From positions 1-57,999 of the forward strand of contig CAZYHZ010000024.1 in assembly GCA_964647625.1 (NCBI GenBank): a DNA stretch of 57,999 nucleotides, written 5' to 3'. Source of the DNA: DASRJG01 sp964647625. GTDB taxonomy: Bacteria; Acidobacteriota; Polarisedimenticolia; Polarisedimenticolales; DASRJG01. The first letter of the stretch is position 1. Every line of letters begins with the position of its first letter. A program made the position numbers and the translations under genes. Shown here piece by piece: positions 1-11,161 of this stretch. Under the pieces are notes generated by a model. The model was not told the origin of the DNA. It worked only from the letters and a program-made list of their open reading frames with translations, and did not search any database.

Positions 1-2084
<2,084 letters not shown>

Positions 2085-2149
2085 CCCGGCCTCCAGACTT
2101 CCGTGCACGCGAATTCGATTCGGCACATCGCGGACCAGCCCAAGCGATC

Positions 2150-2170
2150 AGACCATGCCCACCATGGTCT
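2150..2170. promoter_or_regulatory. Perfect 8-5-8 inverted repeat between divergent genes
   Basis: AGACCATG (2150-2157) and CATGGTCT (2163-2170) are perfect inverted copies around a 5-base centre. They lie in the 186-bp gap between the poly-HAMP kinase (start 2084) and the glycerophosphodiesterase (start 2271). The position suits an operator controlling one or both divergent genes. No run of T follows, so a terminator is unlikely. The function is inferred. Confidence 0.4.
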
Positions 2171-2270
2171 TTCAAATCAATTGAGTGTTCGAGCCTCGAA
2201 TTCGCAAGCAAGAACACGGCGTCTGCGGGGAATCCCTCATGCGGGAGACGCCGGCGTAGGTCGTTTACCT

Positions 2271-4187
2271 ATGGACAAGCCTGAATTGATAGACTTCGCA
2301 ACGAAGCTGTGGCGTGAGGGCGCTGGCGTGCCGCCGACTCGGGACATCGTTCAAGCCGCGTTTCGCGATCTCCTCCGATCGGCGCGCTCGCTCGTTCTGA
2401 CCGACCTCGCATTCAAGCTGATCGCGTTCGCCGTGCTCACGCCGTCCCTCACGGGGCTTCTCTACCTCATCCGCTCGCGCGCGTCGGGTCAGACGATCGC
2501 GGACGTCGACATCCTTCGATTCTTCGTCACGACGCGTGCCGGCGTGCTCGCGATCGTCGTCGGGGCGACGCTCCTGCTGGCGATCTCGGCTCTCGAGGTG
2601 GCGTCGCTGCTGACGGTCGGCATGGCGGCGTCCTGCGGGATCGAGCTGTCCGCCCGGGGTGCGCTCCTGTTCACCGCGACGAAGGCGGCGGACGTCTGCC
2701 GACTGACGGCCCACATGGCGATTCGCGTGCTCGTGGTCCTCGTCCCGTTCGGTCTCGCGATCGGTGCGGCGTACGTCTCGCTCCTACGCGAGCACGACAT
2801 CAACTATTACCTCTCGAGGCGTCCGCCGGCGTTCTGGGCCGCCGGGGCGATCCTTGCCGTGCTCGTTTGTGCTCTGGCCTGGCTCGTGCTGCGAGCGATC
2901 GCGTGGTGGGCGGTGGCGCTCCCGCTGGTCGTCTTCGAGCGCGTCTCGCCGCGAAAGGCGCTGGGCGAAAGCGCGCGTCGTTCCACGGGCCGCCGGGGGA
3001 CCATCCTCGCCTCGCTGGCGATCTGGGGCGCAACCGCCCTTGGGGTGTGGGCGGTGGGTGCCTGGCTCCCGCGCGCCGCCGGCCGCGCGCTGGCGCCCTC
3101 GGCGTCGGCCTCCCTGCCCGCGCTGCTCGCGTTCGTCGCGGGGCTCGGCCTGGTCTGGGGCGCGATTCTCGTCGCCGGCGGGATCGCCAGCGTCGCGCTG
3201 TTCTCGTTGACGATCCTCGGGCTCTACCGGGAGGTGGCTGCTCCCGAAACGCGGCCCGCGTTTCCCGCCGCGATCGATCGGTTTCGCTACCTGCCCTGGC
3301 GCGTGTCGGGCAAGCTCGGCGTCGGCGCCGGTGCCGTCGCCGTGCTGGGCGCGATCGGCTTCGCGGCGCTCATGTTTCTGGCGACGCGCGTCAACCGGCC
3401 GGCCGTCGTCATCGCGCACCGGGGGGCTTCGGCGTACGCCCCGGAGAACACGCTCGCCGCATTCCGGCAGGCGGCCGAGATGGGAACCGATTTCGTCGAG
3501 CTGGACGTCCAGGAATCCTCGGACGGCCAGGTGATCGTCGTGCACGACTCCGACCTGATGAAGATCGGCGGATCTCCCATGAAGATCTGGGAGCACGGAG
3601 CAAGCGAGCTGCGCTCGATCGACGTCGGCAGCCGGATCGGCCCCCAGTTCTCCTCGGAGCGCCTGCCCACGCTTGCCGAGGTGCTCGCGCTGTGCAAGGG
3701 CCGCTGCCGCGTCGTCGTCGAGCTGAAGTCCTACGGCCACGACGAACGGCTGGAAGAGCGTGTCGTCGCGGTCGTCGAGGCGGCCGGCATGGCGCAGGAC
3801 TGCATCTTCATGTCGCTCGATCACGCGATGGTGCGCAAGCTGAAGACGCTCAGGCCGTCGTGGCGATGCGGCGTGCTCGTCGCCCAGGCGGTGGGCGATG
3901 TGACCTCCCTCGGCGGCGATTTTCTCGCCGTCTCGGCCCGGATGGCCACGGTCCGTCTCGTTCGGCGCGCCCACCGCGCCGGCCAGGACGTCTACGTCTG
4001 GACGGTCAACGACCCGGCGTGGATGCTGGCCGCCCTGGGCCGCGGCGTCGACGGCCTGATCACGGACAAGCCCGATCTCGCACGAGCGGTCATCGCTCGC
4101 CGCGCTGCGATGAGCGATTCCGAGCGCTTTCTGGTCGCCCTCCTCGTCCGGCTGGGCGCGCGGCCCGGGGATTTGACGGATCAATAG
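2271..4187 (+). CDS. Membrane glycerophosphodiester phosphodiesterase
   Basis: 638 residues. The first 380 or so contain about seven hydrophobic segments and match the membrane domain that precedes some GDPD enzymes. The rest is a GDPD catalytic domain with the expected residues: HRGASAYAPENT (catalytic His and the substrate Glu/Asn), then VELDV (metal Glu/Asp), then VVHDSDL (second catalytic His). The likely reaction is hydrolysis of glycerophosphodiesters to glycerol-3-phosphate and an alcohol, at the membrane. The frame is open further upstream, but ATG 2271 is chosen because the recognisable protein begins there; only a weak TAGG precedes it. No operon partner is evident: the next gene begins about 165 bp later. 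Confidence 0.85.
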   Translation: MDKPELIDFATKLWREGAGVPPTRDIVQAAFRDLLRSARSLVLTDLAFKLIAFAVLTPSLTGLLYLIRSRASGQTIADVDILRFFVTTRAGVLAIVVGATLLLAISALEVASLLTVGMAASCGIELSARGALLFTATKAADVCRLTAHMAIRVLVVLVPFGLAIGAAYVSLLREHDINYYLSRRPPAFWAAGAILAVLVCALAWLVLRAIAWWAVALPLVVFERVSPRKALGESARRSTGRRGTILASLAIWGATALGVWAVGAWLPRAAGRALAPSASASLPALLAFVAGLGLVWGAILVAGGIASVALFSLTILGLYREVAAPETRPAFPAAIDRFRYLPWRVSGKLGVGAGAVAVLGAIGFAALMFLATRVNRPAVVIAHRGASAYAPENTLAAFRQAAEMGTDFVELDVQESSDGQVIVVHDSDLMKIGGSPMKIWEHGASELRSIDVGSRIGPQFSSERLPTLAEVLALCKGRCRVVVELKSYGHDERLEERVVAVVEAAGMAQDCIFMSLDHAMVRKLKTLRPSWRCGVLVAQAVGDVTSLGGDFLAVSARMATVRLVRRAHRAGQDVYVWTVNDPAWMLAALGRGVDGLITDKPDLARAVIARRAAMSDSERFLVALLVRLGARPGDLTDQ

Positions 4188-4354
4188 CTCCCGCGGTTCC
4201 CGGGGCGCGCCTGAATTCAATTTTGAAATCGCGCGCAGAAAAGCGCCCGGATCACTTGTCGATTCCACCTCGGCGACCCAAATTTCGTCAGTGCCGAAGG
4301 GGCAAGGGGTGGCGTGAGACCGTTGGACGATGGGAGGTCGTCATCGACGACCGC

Positions 4355-6562
4355 GTGCTGAGCGAAGACGACCCGACACGGGGCGTCGGTTTCGTGGCGA
4401 GCGCTGACGCGCCGGCGCGCGAGCTCGTCTCGACCGCCCTCTCGGCGCTGGGATTTTCGGTCTTCGCCTTGGAGGACGTCGCTCTCGCCACCGACTTCCT
4501 TTCGAGCTGGCGCCCGGATCTACTCGTGCTCGACGCCGCCACGCCGCAGCTCGACATCGCCGCCGCCTGCGCGGCGCTCGAGAAAATGGACGGCGGCGAC
4601 CGCGTTCCCGTCCTGGTCCTGACCCCCGAGGGGGATGCCGACAGCATCGAGCTGGCGCTGACCGCCGGGGCGTCGGATTTCGCGTCGCGCCCCTTCAACG
4701 CGCGTCTCCTCGAGCAGCGGCTGCGGCACCTGCTGCGCTCGGGCGCGGTGCTCGCCGACCTGCGCCGCAGCGAGGCGACGCTCGCCTCGGCTCAACGGCT
4801 CGTCCACCTCGGAAACTGGACCTGGGACCTCGTCAGCGACGAGGTCACCTGGACCGCCGAGACGTGCCGCCTCCTCGGCTACGAGCCCGATCACGTTCGC
4901 CCGCACTCTCACGATTACCTCGCACGGGTCCATCCCGAGGATGTGGACGTCGTCGCGCGCTCGCTCGAGGCGGCGCTGCGCGGGCAGAAGCCGTTCAGCG
5001 TCGATCACCGGGTCGTGCATCCCGACGGGACCGTGCTGTTCCTGCACTCGGAAGCGGTCGTCGAATCGGACGGTCAGGGCAATCCGATGACGCTGCGCGG
5101 GACGATTCAGGACATCACCGACCGGAAGAAGGCCGAGAGCCAGATTCGATTCCTCGCCTTCTACGACAACCTCACCGGCCTTCCCAATCGGCTGAATTTC
5201 AACGAGCAGCTCAAGAAGTCCCTCGGGGTCGCGCGCGCCAGCGGGCTCAACGCGGCGGTGATGTTCATGGACCTCGACAACTTCAAGAGGATCAACGACA
5301 CCGCGGGCCATAGCGCGGGCGACCGGCTCTTGCGGGAGGCCGCGGCCCGGCTCAAGAACGCGATCCGCTCGAGCGATACCGTCTCGCGGCTCGACCCGAT
5401 CGCCGGCGGGTCGGTGGCGCGCCTCGGCGGCGACGAGTTCATCCTGCTTCTGCCGAACGTCGCCCAGGCCGAGGACGCGGCGAAGGTCGCGCGGCGCGTG
5501 CTCCAGGCGTTTCGCGAGCCCGTCCGCGTCGGCGAGGAGGAATTCTTCGTCTCGATGAGCATCGGCATCGGCATCTTCCCGCAGGACGGCGCCGACGCCG
5601 AAGAGCTCCTGAAGAACGCAGACGCGGCGCTCTATCACGCGAAGGACTCCGGCCGGAACAACTTCCAGTTCTACAGCTCGGCACTGAACGACGCCGCGTT
5701 CCGGAGGTTGTCGCTCGAGACGAGCCTGCGGAAGGCGATCGAGAGGAACGAGTTCGTCCTTCATTATCAGCCGCAGGTCGAAGCCCGAGACGGCCGCCTC
5801 ATCGGAGTCGAGGCGCTGATCCGCTGGAACCACCCCGACCTGGGCCTGGTGTACCCCGGCCAGTTCGTCCCGCTGGCCGAGGAGACGGGATTGATCCAGG
5901 CGATCGACGAGTGGGTGCTGCGCGAGGCGTGCGCGCAGAGCCGCCGGTGGATCGATGCCGGCCTTCCCCGCATCCACGTGGCGGTGAACCTCTCCGGCTC
6001 CCAGTTCCACCGCAAGGACCTGATCCAGCGGGTCGATGCCGCGGTGAAATCCGTCGACATCCCGGCGGACTGTGTGGAGCTCGAGATCACCGAGGGCGTT
6101 TTGATGAGCAACGCCGCGGAGACCCTCGAAGTGCTCCAGCAGCTCAAGGCGCGAGGGTTCCGCATCGCGGTCGACGACTTCGGCACGGGCTATTCGTCGC
6201 TCGCGTACCTCCGCCGGTTCCAGGCGGACGTGCTGAAGATCGACCGCTCGTTCGTCCACGACATCGCGACGAAGGACGAGGCCGCGGCGATCGTCTCGGC
6301 GATCGTCCAGCTCGCCGAGACGCTGAAGATGCAGGTCATCGCCGAGGGCGTCGAGCACCCGCTTCAGCGGGCGCGGCTGCACGAGCGCGGCTGCGACCTG
6401 ATGCAGGGCTACCTGTTCGGGAAGCCGACGTCGCCCGAGGAGATCGCGAGGCTGCTGAGGGCGGTGACGAGCGCGCCCGCCGGACCGGCCCACGAATCGA
6501 AGCCGGAATCCGTTCTCGTCGCGGGAGCCGGATCGTCCGCGAGCCTCCGCGACCCCGAGTAG
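4355..6562 (+). CDS. REC-PAS-GGDEF-EAL cyclic-di-GMP signalling protein
   Basis: Domains in order: a receiver-like domain (about residues 8-125), a PAS/PAC domain (about 145-255), GGDEF (about 265-440) and EAL (about 450-700). GGDEF and EAL signatures are both intact (RLGGDEF, GVEALIRW, DDFGTGYSSL), so diguanylate cyclase and phosphodiesterase activity are both possible. The receiver keeps the phospho-acceptor Asp (LLVLDAA) but has Arg where the switch Lys normally sits (SRPFN). About 11 extra residues separate the usual RxxD site from GGDEF, so classic product inhibition is doubtful. The start is uncertain: the only nearby standard codon is GTG 4355, 17 bases after GGGAGG. An ATC at 4343 has ideal spacing to that site, and TTG 4256 is also in frame. 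Confidence 0.85.
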   Translation: MLSEDDPTRGVGFVASADAPARELVSTALSALGFSVFALEDVALATDFLSSWRPDLLVLDAATPQLDIAAACAALEKMDGGDRVPVLVLTPEGDADSIELALTAGASDFASRPFNARLLEQRLRHLLRSGAVLADLRRSEATLASAQRLVHLGNWTWDLVSDEVTWTAETCRLLGYEPDHVRPHSHDYLARVHPEDVDVVARSLEAALRGQKPFSVDHRVVHPDGTVLFLHSEAVVESDGQGNPMTLRGTIQDITDRKKAESQIRFLAFYDNLTGLPNRLNFNEQLKKSLGVARASGLNAAVMFMDLDNFKRINDTAGHSAGDRLLREAAARLKNAIRSSDTVSRLDPIAGGSVARLGGDEFILLLPNVAQAEDAAKVARRVLQAFREPVRVGEEEFFVSMSIGIGIFPQDGADAEELLKNADAALYHAKDSGRNNFQFYSSALNDAAFRRLSLETSLRKAIERNEFVLHYQPQVEARDGRLIGVEALIRWNHPDLGLVYPGQFVPLAEETGLIQAIDEWVLREACAQSRRWIDAGLPRIHVAVNLSGSQFHRKDLIQRVDAAVKSVDIPADCVELEITEGVLMSNAAETLEVLQQLKARGFRIAVDDFGTGYSSLAYLRRFQADVLKIDRSFVHDIATKDEAAAIVSAIVQLAETLKMQVIAEGVEHPLQRARLHERGCDLMQGYLFGKPTSPEEIARLLRAVTSAPAGPAHESKPESVLVAGAGSSASLRDPE

Positions 6563-6572
6563 CGGCTCTCCG

Positions 6573-8072
6573 TCACACCCCCGCGCTCACGACGCACGGC
6601 GCGGTGCCGGCTTCGCCCCGCCGCGCGAGACGCGTTCGGAACCGCACGTGTCGGCGGCGCGTTCGCTCGACGAGAGGCGACCAGACGCGGTGGACGAGGC
6701 CGTGGGCGATCAGGAAGCGCCAGATCGCATTGGAGCGCTTGTACAGGTAGGACATCGCCAGGTAGGCCGGCACCGCGCGCGGGTCTTCGGGACGGCGCCG
6801 CCAGATCGACGCGTGCGAGAACAGGCGCTCGTAGATCCACGCGTAGCCGCGTTCCAGCTCGTCCGGGGTCATGTGCTTCGGCCGGAACACCGCGTGTGCG
6901 GTGTCGTAGAGGCTCCAGTCCCGGTGCAGCAGCCTGCGCTCGGATTCCATCTGCCGGAAGAGCGGCGTCGCCGGGTACGGTGTCAGGATGTGAAACGTCG
7001 CGCATTCCAGACGGTTGTCCTCGATCCAGCGGGCCGTCCGCTCGAACACGTCGCTCCGGTCGTGATCGAACCCGAGCACGAACGAGCCGTTCACCTGGAT
7101 CCCGTTGTCGTGGAGCATGTGCACGCGCCGGGCGTATTCGGCGGTCCTCGGCGTCTTCTTCCGCGCCTCGACGAGATTCTCGTCGGTCAACGATTCGAAG
7201 CCGATGAACACGCCCGTGCAGCCCGAAAGCGCCATCTCGCGGATCAGGCTCGGGTCGTCGGTCACGTCGATCGAGACCGCCGCGCTCCAGATCTTCTCGA
7301 GAGGACGCAGGGCGCGGCACAGCGCGCGCAGATAGTCCGGCCGCGAGCCGAGGTTGTTGTCGACGAAGACGGCGTACGGCTGGCCGTCCTCGAGAAACTC
7401 CCGGGCCATCTGCTCCGGGTCGCGCACCCTGTACGGCATGCGCAGCCCGTCCGTGGACAGGTAGCAGAAGCCGCAGCGGTTGTGGCAGCCGCGCGTGGCG
7501 ATCAGGCTCGTCGTCGTCAGGAAGCTGCGCCGCGGGAGGAGGTCCCGCCGCGGAGGCGGATCGTCCCGGTAGTCGGTCTCGTAGCCCGCGGCGTATCGCG
7601 GCCGCAGCGACCCCGCTTCGACGTCGGCGAGGATGCGCGGCCAGAGCGAAACGCCGTCGCCCTCCGCCAGCGCGTCGGCGTGCGGCGCGCACTCGTCGGG
7701 GCACGACAGGACGTGCAATCCGCCGAGAACCACCTTGCTGCCGCGGCTGCGATACCAGCGCGCCAGCTCGTAGGCACGCCGTGCGAAGGTGAGGTGCACG
7801 GTGATGCCCACGACCTCGGGAAGCGGCTCCCACGGCGGCGGTCCCCCGAGAAGATTCTCGTCCCAGTAGCGGACGGTCCAGTGACCGGGCGTCGTGGCGG
7901 CGAAGCTGGTCAGGGCGAGGGTCGGGGTGAGGACGTGTTTTCCGAACGAGGCGTTCGGATCCTTGCGGTAGAACGGGTTGAGCAAGAGCGCGGTCCGCGG
8001 CGCGACCGGCCCCGCAACGATCTCGGGCAGCGCGGGGGCCTCGGTCATCGCGCGCGGCATTGTCTTGTTCAT
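6573..8072 (-). CDS. B12-binding-type radical SAM protein
   Basis: 499 residues. Residues about 25-180 form a Rossmann-like region typical of the B12-binding N-domain, but I see no clear DxHxxG cobalamin motif. The radical SAM core follows, with the cluster motif CHNRCGFC (CxxxCxxC) after SLIATRG. The C-terminal 140 residues resemble the tail found in B12/radical SAM enzymes of lipid and hopanoid modification. The substrate cannot be named. It converges with the GGDEF-EAL gene (10-bp gap) and is divergent from the outer-membrane gene at 8151. There is no Shine-Dalgarno site; the ATG sits directly beside the palindromic sites at 8072-8096. Confidence 0.8.
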   Translation of the reverse strand: MNKTMPRAMTEAPALPEIVAGPVAPRTALLLNPFYRKDPNASFGKHVLTPTLALTSFAATTPGHWTVRYWDENLLGGPPPWEPLPEVVGITVHLTFARRAYELARWYRSRGSKVVLGGLHVLSCPDECAPHADALAEGDGVSLWPRILADVEAGSLRPRYAAGYETDYRDDPPPRRDLLPRRSFLTTTSLIATRGCHNRCGFCYLSTDGLRMPYRVRDPEQMAREFLEDGQPYAVFVDNNLGSRPDYLRALCRALRPLEKIWSAAVSIDVTDDPSLIREMALSGCTGVFIGFESLTDENLVEARKKTPRTAEYARRVHMLHDNGIQVNGSFVLGFDHDRSDVFERTARWIEDNRLECATFHILTPYPATPLFRQMESERRLLHRDWSLYDTAHAVFRPKHMTPDELERGYAWIYERLFSHASIWRRRPEDPRAVPAYLAMSYLYKRSNAIWRFLIAHGLVHRVWSPLVERTRRRHVRFRTRLARRGEAGTAPCVVSAGV

Positions 8073-8096
8073 GCAATGTACTTTGCATTGCAAAGT
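8072..8096. promoter_or_regulatory. Overlapping inverted repeats, candidate operator
   Basis: ACTTTGC-ATT-GCAAAGT (8080-8096) is a perfect 7-3-7 palindrome. A second inverted repeat, TGCAATG-N7-CATTGCA (8072-8078 and 8086-8092), overlaps it. Both touch the start of the radical SAM gene and lie about 55 bp before the outer-membrane gene. A bound repressor would block the ribosome-binding region or promoter of the first gene and could affect the second. No regulator gene is adjacent. Confidence 0.5.
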
Positions 8097-8150
8097 TTGA
8101 TTTGTCAAGCCCTCCGTGGCACCCGTACGTTCGATGTACGATCCGGGCTC

Positions 8151-9011
8151 ATGCGCCCGGTAACTCCCCTCGGGACGACGCTCGCGGTGTCCCTCGGCTT
8201 GTGCGCCTCGCTGTGCGTGGGGTCCGCGCGGGCCGACGACGCCTCGCCCCGGACGCTCCCGTTCCTGGGTGACGAGGCCCGGAAGCGCGGGATCGAGCTG
8301 CCGCTGGCGTTCGGCATCGGGCTCGTCGTCTACCACCTCGACCGCGCGATCGAGGTCACGGACGTTCGCATCGGCAGGAACGGGTCGACCCCCCAATCGG
8401 TCAGCGATTTTGCCCAGCTCGGCTCCGACTCGAAGGTGAACAACGTCAACGTGAAGTTCGACACCTGGCTGCTGCCTTTCCTGAACGTCTACGCGATCGT
8501 CGGCGGCATCAAGAACGAATCGGAGACGACACTCGACGTGGCGCTCCCGCCGCTGGCGCCCGGCGGCAGTCCGCGCCAGCGGCAAGTGACCGTTCCGACC
8601 GAGCTGAGCGGAAGCGTCGCCGGGCTGGGGCTGACGCTCGCCGGAGGCTACGGGCCATTCTTCTTCGCTGGCGACGTCAATGCGGCGCGGGCCGACCTCG
8701 GCTTCGACGATCGCTTCCAGGCCGTCGTGACGTCCATCCGGGCCGGCTGGAACGGGAAAGCCGGCTCGCGCCCGATTCGCGCCTGGGTCAACGCCACGTA
8801 CTGGGACACGTTCGCGGAGGCCAAGGGCACCATCGACGATCCGGACGGAGGGACCCTCAAATTCGAAGTCGACCAGGGCCCGGAGCACCCGTGGACGTAC
8901 GGCGTCGGATTCTCGTACTCCCCGAACAAGCACTTCGACATGGCGATCGATTCCGGGTTCGATTTCAACGGCGGCTGGTACGTCGCGCTCGTGCCGATCT
9001 ACCGGTTCTAG
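8151..9011 (+). CDS. Outer-membrane beta-barrel protein
   Basis: 286 residues. A signal peptide (Met-Arg-Pro start, hydrophobic core, cleavage near ARA-DD, about residue 26) is followed by alternating polar/hydrophobic strands (WLLPFLNVYAIVGG, GYGPFFFAGDV) and a final YRF. The terminal aromatic residue is typical of BAM-inserted barrels. No substrate is suggested by the sequence. It is divergent from the radical SAM gene and probably shares its operator. panE begins 10 bp after the stop, so the two may be cotranscribed although their roles look unrelated. Confidence 0.7.
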   Translation: MRPVTPLGTTLAVSLGLCASLCVGSARADDASPRTLPFLGDEARKRGIELPLAFGIGLVVYHLDRAIEVTDVRIGRNGSTPQSVSDFAQLGSDSKVNNVNVKFDTWLLPFLNVYAIVGGIKNESETTLDVALPPLAPGGSPRQRQVTVPTELSGSVAGLGLTLAGGYGPFFFAGDVNAARADLGFDDRFQAVVTSIRAGWNGKAGSRPIRAWVNATYWDTFAEAKGTIDDPDGGTLKFEVDQGPEHPWTYGVGFSYSPNKHFDMAIDSGFDFNGGWYVALVPIYRF

Positions 9012-9021
9012 GCGCAGAGAG

Positions 9022-9951
9022 ATGAAGATCGCGGTCTTCGGCACGGGCGCGGTCGGCGGCTACTTCGGCGGCCGGCTACGGGCGGCGGGAGAAACCGTCA
9101 CCTTCATCGCCCGCGGCCGGCGGCTCGCCGCGCTGCGAGACCGGGGAATGTCGATCGTCTCGCCGCTGGGCGACCTCGAGCTGCGCGACGTCACGGCGAC
9201 CGACCGGCCGGATGACGCCGGGCCCGTGGACGTCGTCCTGTTCACCGTCAAGCTCTACGACGCCGAGGCCGCCGCGGAGCAGCTTGCTCCGATGCTCGGA
9301 GCCGAAACGGCGGTCGTCACGCTCCAGAACGGAGTCGAATTCCCCGGCCGTCTCGCGACCCGGATCGGTGCCCGGCACGTGGTGCCGGGCGCCGCGTACA
9401 TCATGGCGTCGCTCGAGGACGACGGCCGCATCGTGCACCTCGGCGCCGACCGGCTCGTGTTCGGCGAATCCACCGGGGAGCGGTCGCCGCGGCTGCTGGC
9501 CCTCGAAGCAGCCGGAGCGCGCGCGGGCTTTCGCGCGGCGATCAGCGAGTCCATCGAGGTCGATCTCTGGATCAAGTTCGTCCGGCTTGCAACCTGGTCG
9601 GGCGTGACGGCGTTGTCCCGGTCGACGATCGGCGTGATCCGCGAGCGTCCCGCCCTGTCCGCGATGATGCGGCAGGCGCTCGACGAGGCGATCGCGGTAG
9701 CGGCCGCGCGCGGCATCGCGCTGCCGGAGACGATCCGCGCGGACACCGAAGCCCTGGTCGCGCAGTTTCCCCACGACGCCAAATCCTCGATGCTCGACGA
9801 TCTCGAGCACGGCCGCAGGCTCGAGCTTCCGTGGCTGAGCGGCGCCATCGCGCGGATGGCGCGCGAAAGCGGACTGCGCGCGCCCATTCACGAGCTGATT
9901 GCCGCGGCGCTCGAGCCGTTCGTCGGCGGCGATCCGAGCGGCGTCTCCTAG
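9022..9951 (+). CDS. panE: 2-dehydropantoate 2-reductase (ketopantoate reductase family)
   Basis: 309 residues, the usual length. The N-terminal NADP-binding motif is GTGAVGGYFGGRL, followed by the conserved TLQNGV (substrate Asn) and the helical C-domain with WIKFVRL (catalytic Lys) and SSMLDDLEHGRRLE. The family reduces 2-dehydropantoate to pantoate in coenzyme A synthesis, but many paralogues act on other keto acids and no other pantothenate gene is nearby. The stop overlaps the convergent DUF4239 gene by 4 bp. Confidence 0.85.
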   Translation: MKIAVFGTGAVGGYFGGRLRAAGETVTFIARGRRLAALRDRGMSIVSPLGDLELRDVTATDRPDDAGPVDVVLFTVKLYDAEAAAEQLAPMLGAETAVVTLQNGVEFPGRLATRIGARHVVPGAAYIMASLEDDGRIVHLGADRLVFGESTGERSPRLLALEAAGARAGFRAAISESIEVDLWIKFVRLATWSGVTALSRSTIGVIRERPALSAMMRQALDEAIAVAAARGIALPETIRADTEALVAQFPHDAKSSMLDDLEHGRRLELPWLSGAIARMARESGLRAPIHELIAAALEPFVGGDPSGVS

Positions 9952-10718
9952 GAGCCCATCGAGGCGCGCACGTCGACCAGGAGCTGATCCATCCAGTCGA
10001 TCCGGATCATTCCCATCCGCGGATATTCGAGATCGAGGATCACGTAGTACGCCAGCGTCAGTACGAGCGCGAAACACGCGATGTGGTACATGCTCCGCGT
10101 CGAGCTCGAGCTGCCCATGCCGTACCCCGCCAGGAGCGAGCACGACAGCATCACGATAGCGAGCATGACGAAGATCTCGGCCGGCTGGTGGGTCTGCATC
10201 GCGACCGTGCGCGTCGTCGTGATGTCGAACATCGTGTTCAAGGCCGGCAGCAGCACGATCGCCGTCGCCGTCGTCGGCGACTCGGCGGCTCCGGCGATGG
10301 CCGAGGCCCAGATCTGGTTTTGCAGATCGGTCATACGGGCGAGGTCGGCCCTCGCGGCGTCGAGATCGGGAAGATTCTTGTACACCGCGATACGCGTATC
10401 GACGTACTGGCGGAAGAGCGCCCGGAGAGCCGGCTGGCGCGCCGCGGGGATGAGGTCGAGCCGTAGCCAGGCGGTCCCGATGTCGTTGACCTCCTCGACG
10501 ACGAGGTTCCGGCGCGTCTCGAAGCGCACCGCGGCGCTTCCGAACGTGAACGCGATCAGGAGGGCCATCAAGCCGAAGACCGCGCCCTCGATCGCGCCCA
10601 GGCCTTCGATCTTTCGTTTCGCGCCGGCGCGGCGGCCGATTTCGACGAGCGCGAGCATCCCGGTGAACAGGCCCAGGACGATGCTGAGCGCCATGGCGAG
10701 GCCGAGGTAGTAGTTCAT
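9948..10718 (-). CDS. DUF4239 (bestrophin-like) membrane protein
   Basis: 256 residues with two N-terminal membrane segments (about 5-25 and 45-65), a long soluble helical stretch (about 70-165) and two C-terminal membrane segments (about 180-205 and 215-232). The layout and phrases such as EGAVFGLMALLIAFTF and RRNLVVEEVNDIGTAWLR match the DUF4239 family, whose function is not established. It ends by overlapping panE tail to tail and lies 15 bp downstream of the small DUF481-like gene, so the latter two may be cotranscribed. Confidence 0.7.
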   Translation of the reverse strand: MNYYLGLAMALSIVLGLFTGMLALVEIGRRAGAKRKIEGLGAIEGAVFGLMALLIAFTFGSAAVRFETRRNLVVEEVNDIGTAWLRLDLIPAARQPALRALFRQYVDTRIAVYKNLPDLDAARADLARMTDLQNQIWASAIAGAAESPTTATAIVLLPALNTMFDITTTRTVAMQTHQPAEIFVMLAIVMLSCSLLAGYGMGSSSSTRSMYHIACFALVLTLAYYVILDLEYPRMGMIRIDWMDQLLVDVRASMGS

Positions 10719-10733
10719 CCCAAGCGGCTCCGT

Positions 10734-11066
10734 CTAGAAGTCGATCACCAGCGCGGCGGTCAAGATGGTGTCGGTCTTCTCGAACTCGTAGATCGCATCG
10801 GGACCGGGACCGGGATTGGCCGGAACGAGCTTGACCGGCGGCCGGTTGGAGTACGCGATCGTGTAGGACATCTTGAGCGCCAGGCTGTTGGTGAGCCCCG
10901 TGTATTTGAATTTGTCGGAGAACGCGAAGTTCGTGCCCTCGGAGTTGCCGCTCGTCACCACGACCCCGAGCCCGGCGGCGTCGGACCACGGCTTCTTGGC
11001 GGCCTCCTCGGCGGCGTAGACCGACATAGAAAGCGTGACGGCGATCAGCGCCACGGATCGCTTCAT
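10734..11066 (-). pseudogene. Internally deleted DUF481-like outer-membrane protein
   Basis: 110 residues from ATG 11066, with AAGGAG seven bases upstream. It has a signal peptide (MKRSVALIAVTLSMSVYA), then a typical DUF481 opening (WSDAAGLGVVVTSGNSEGTNFAFSDKFKY). It then passes almost directly to a typical last barrel strand (EKTDTILTAALVIDF). DUF481 proteins are normally about 230-300 residues, so the middle strands are missing without a frame break. It could be a decayed gene or a small strand-pair protein. The frame and ribosome site are intact, so it is probably still translated. Confidence 0.55.
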
Positions 11067-11161
11067 CGGCGGCTCCTTGAGCGGCGGGTGCTCAAACTCG
11101 CCGCGCGGGGGCGCCATTATCGTCGATTCGGGAGGAGTTCCATTGCGTAAGATAGCGGTCG

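Noticed and set aside
4188..4354. Possible cyclic-di-GMP riboswitch before the GGDEF-EAL gene
   Set aside because: The characteristic conserved core sequence and paired stems are not present in this leader.
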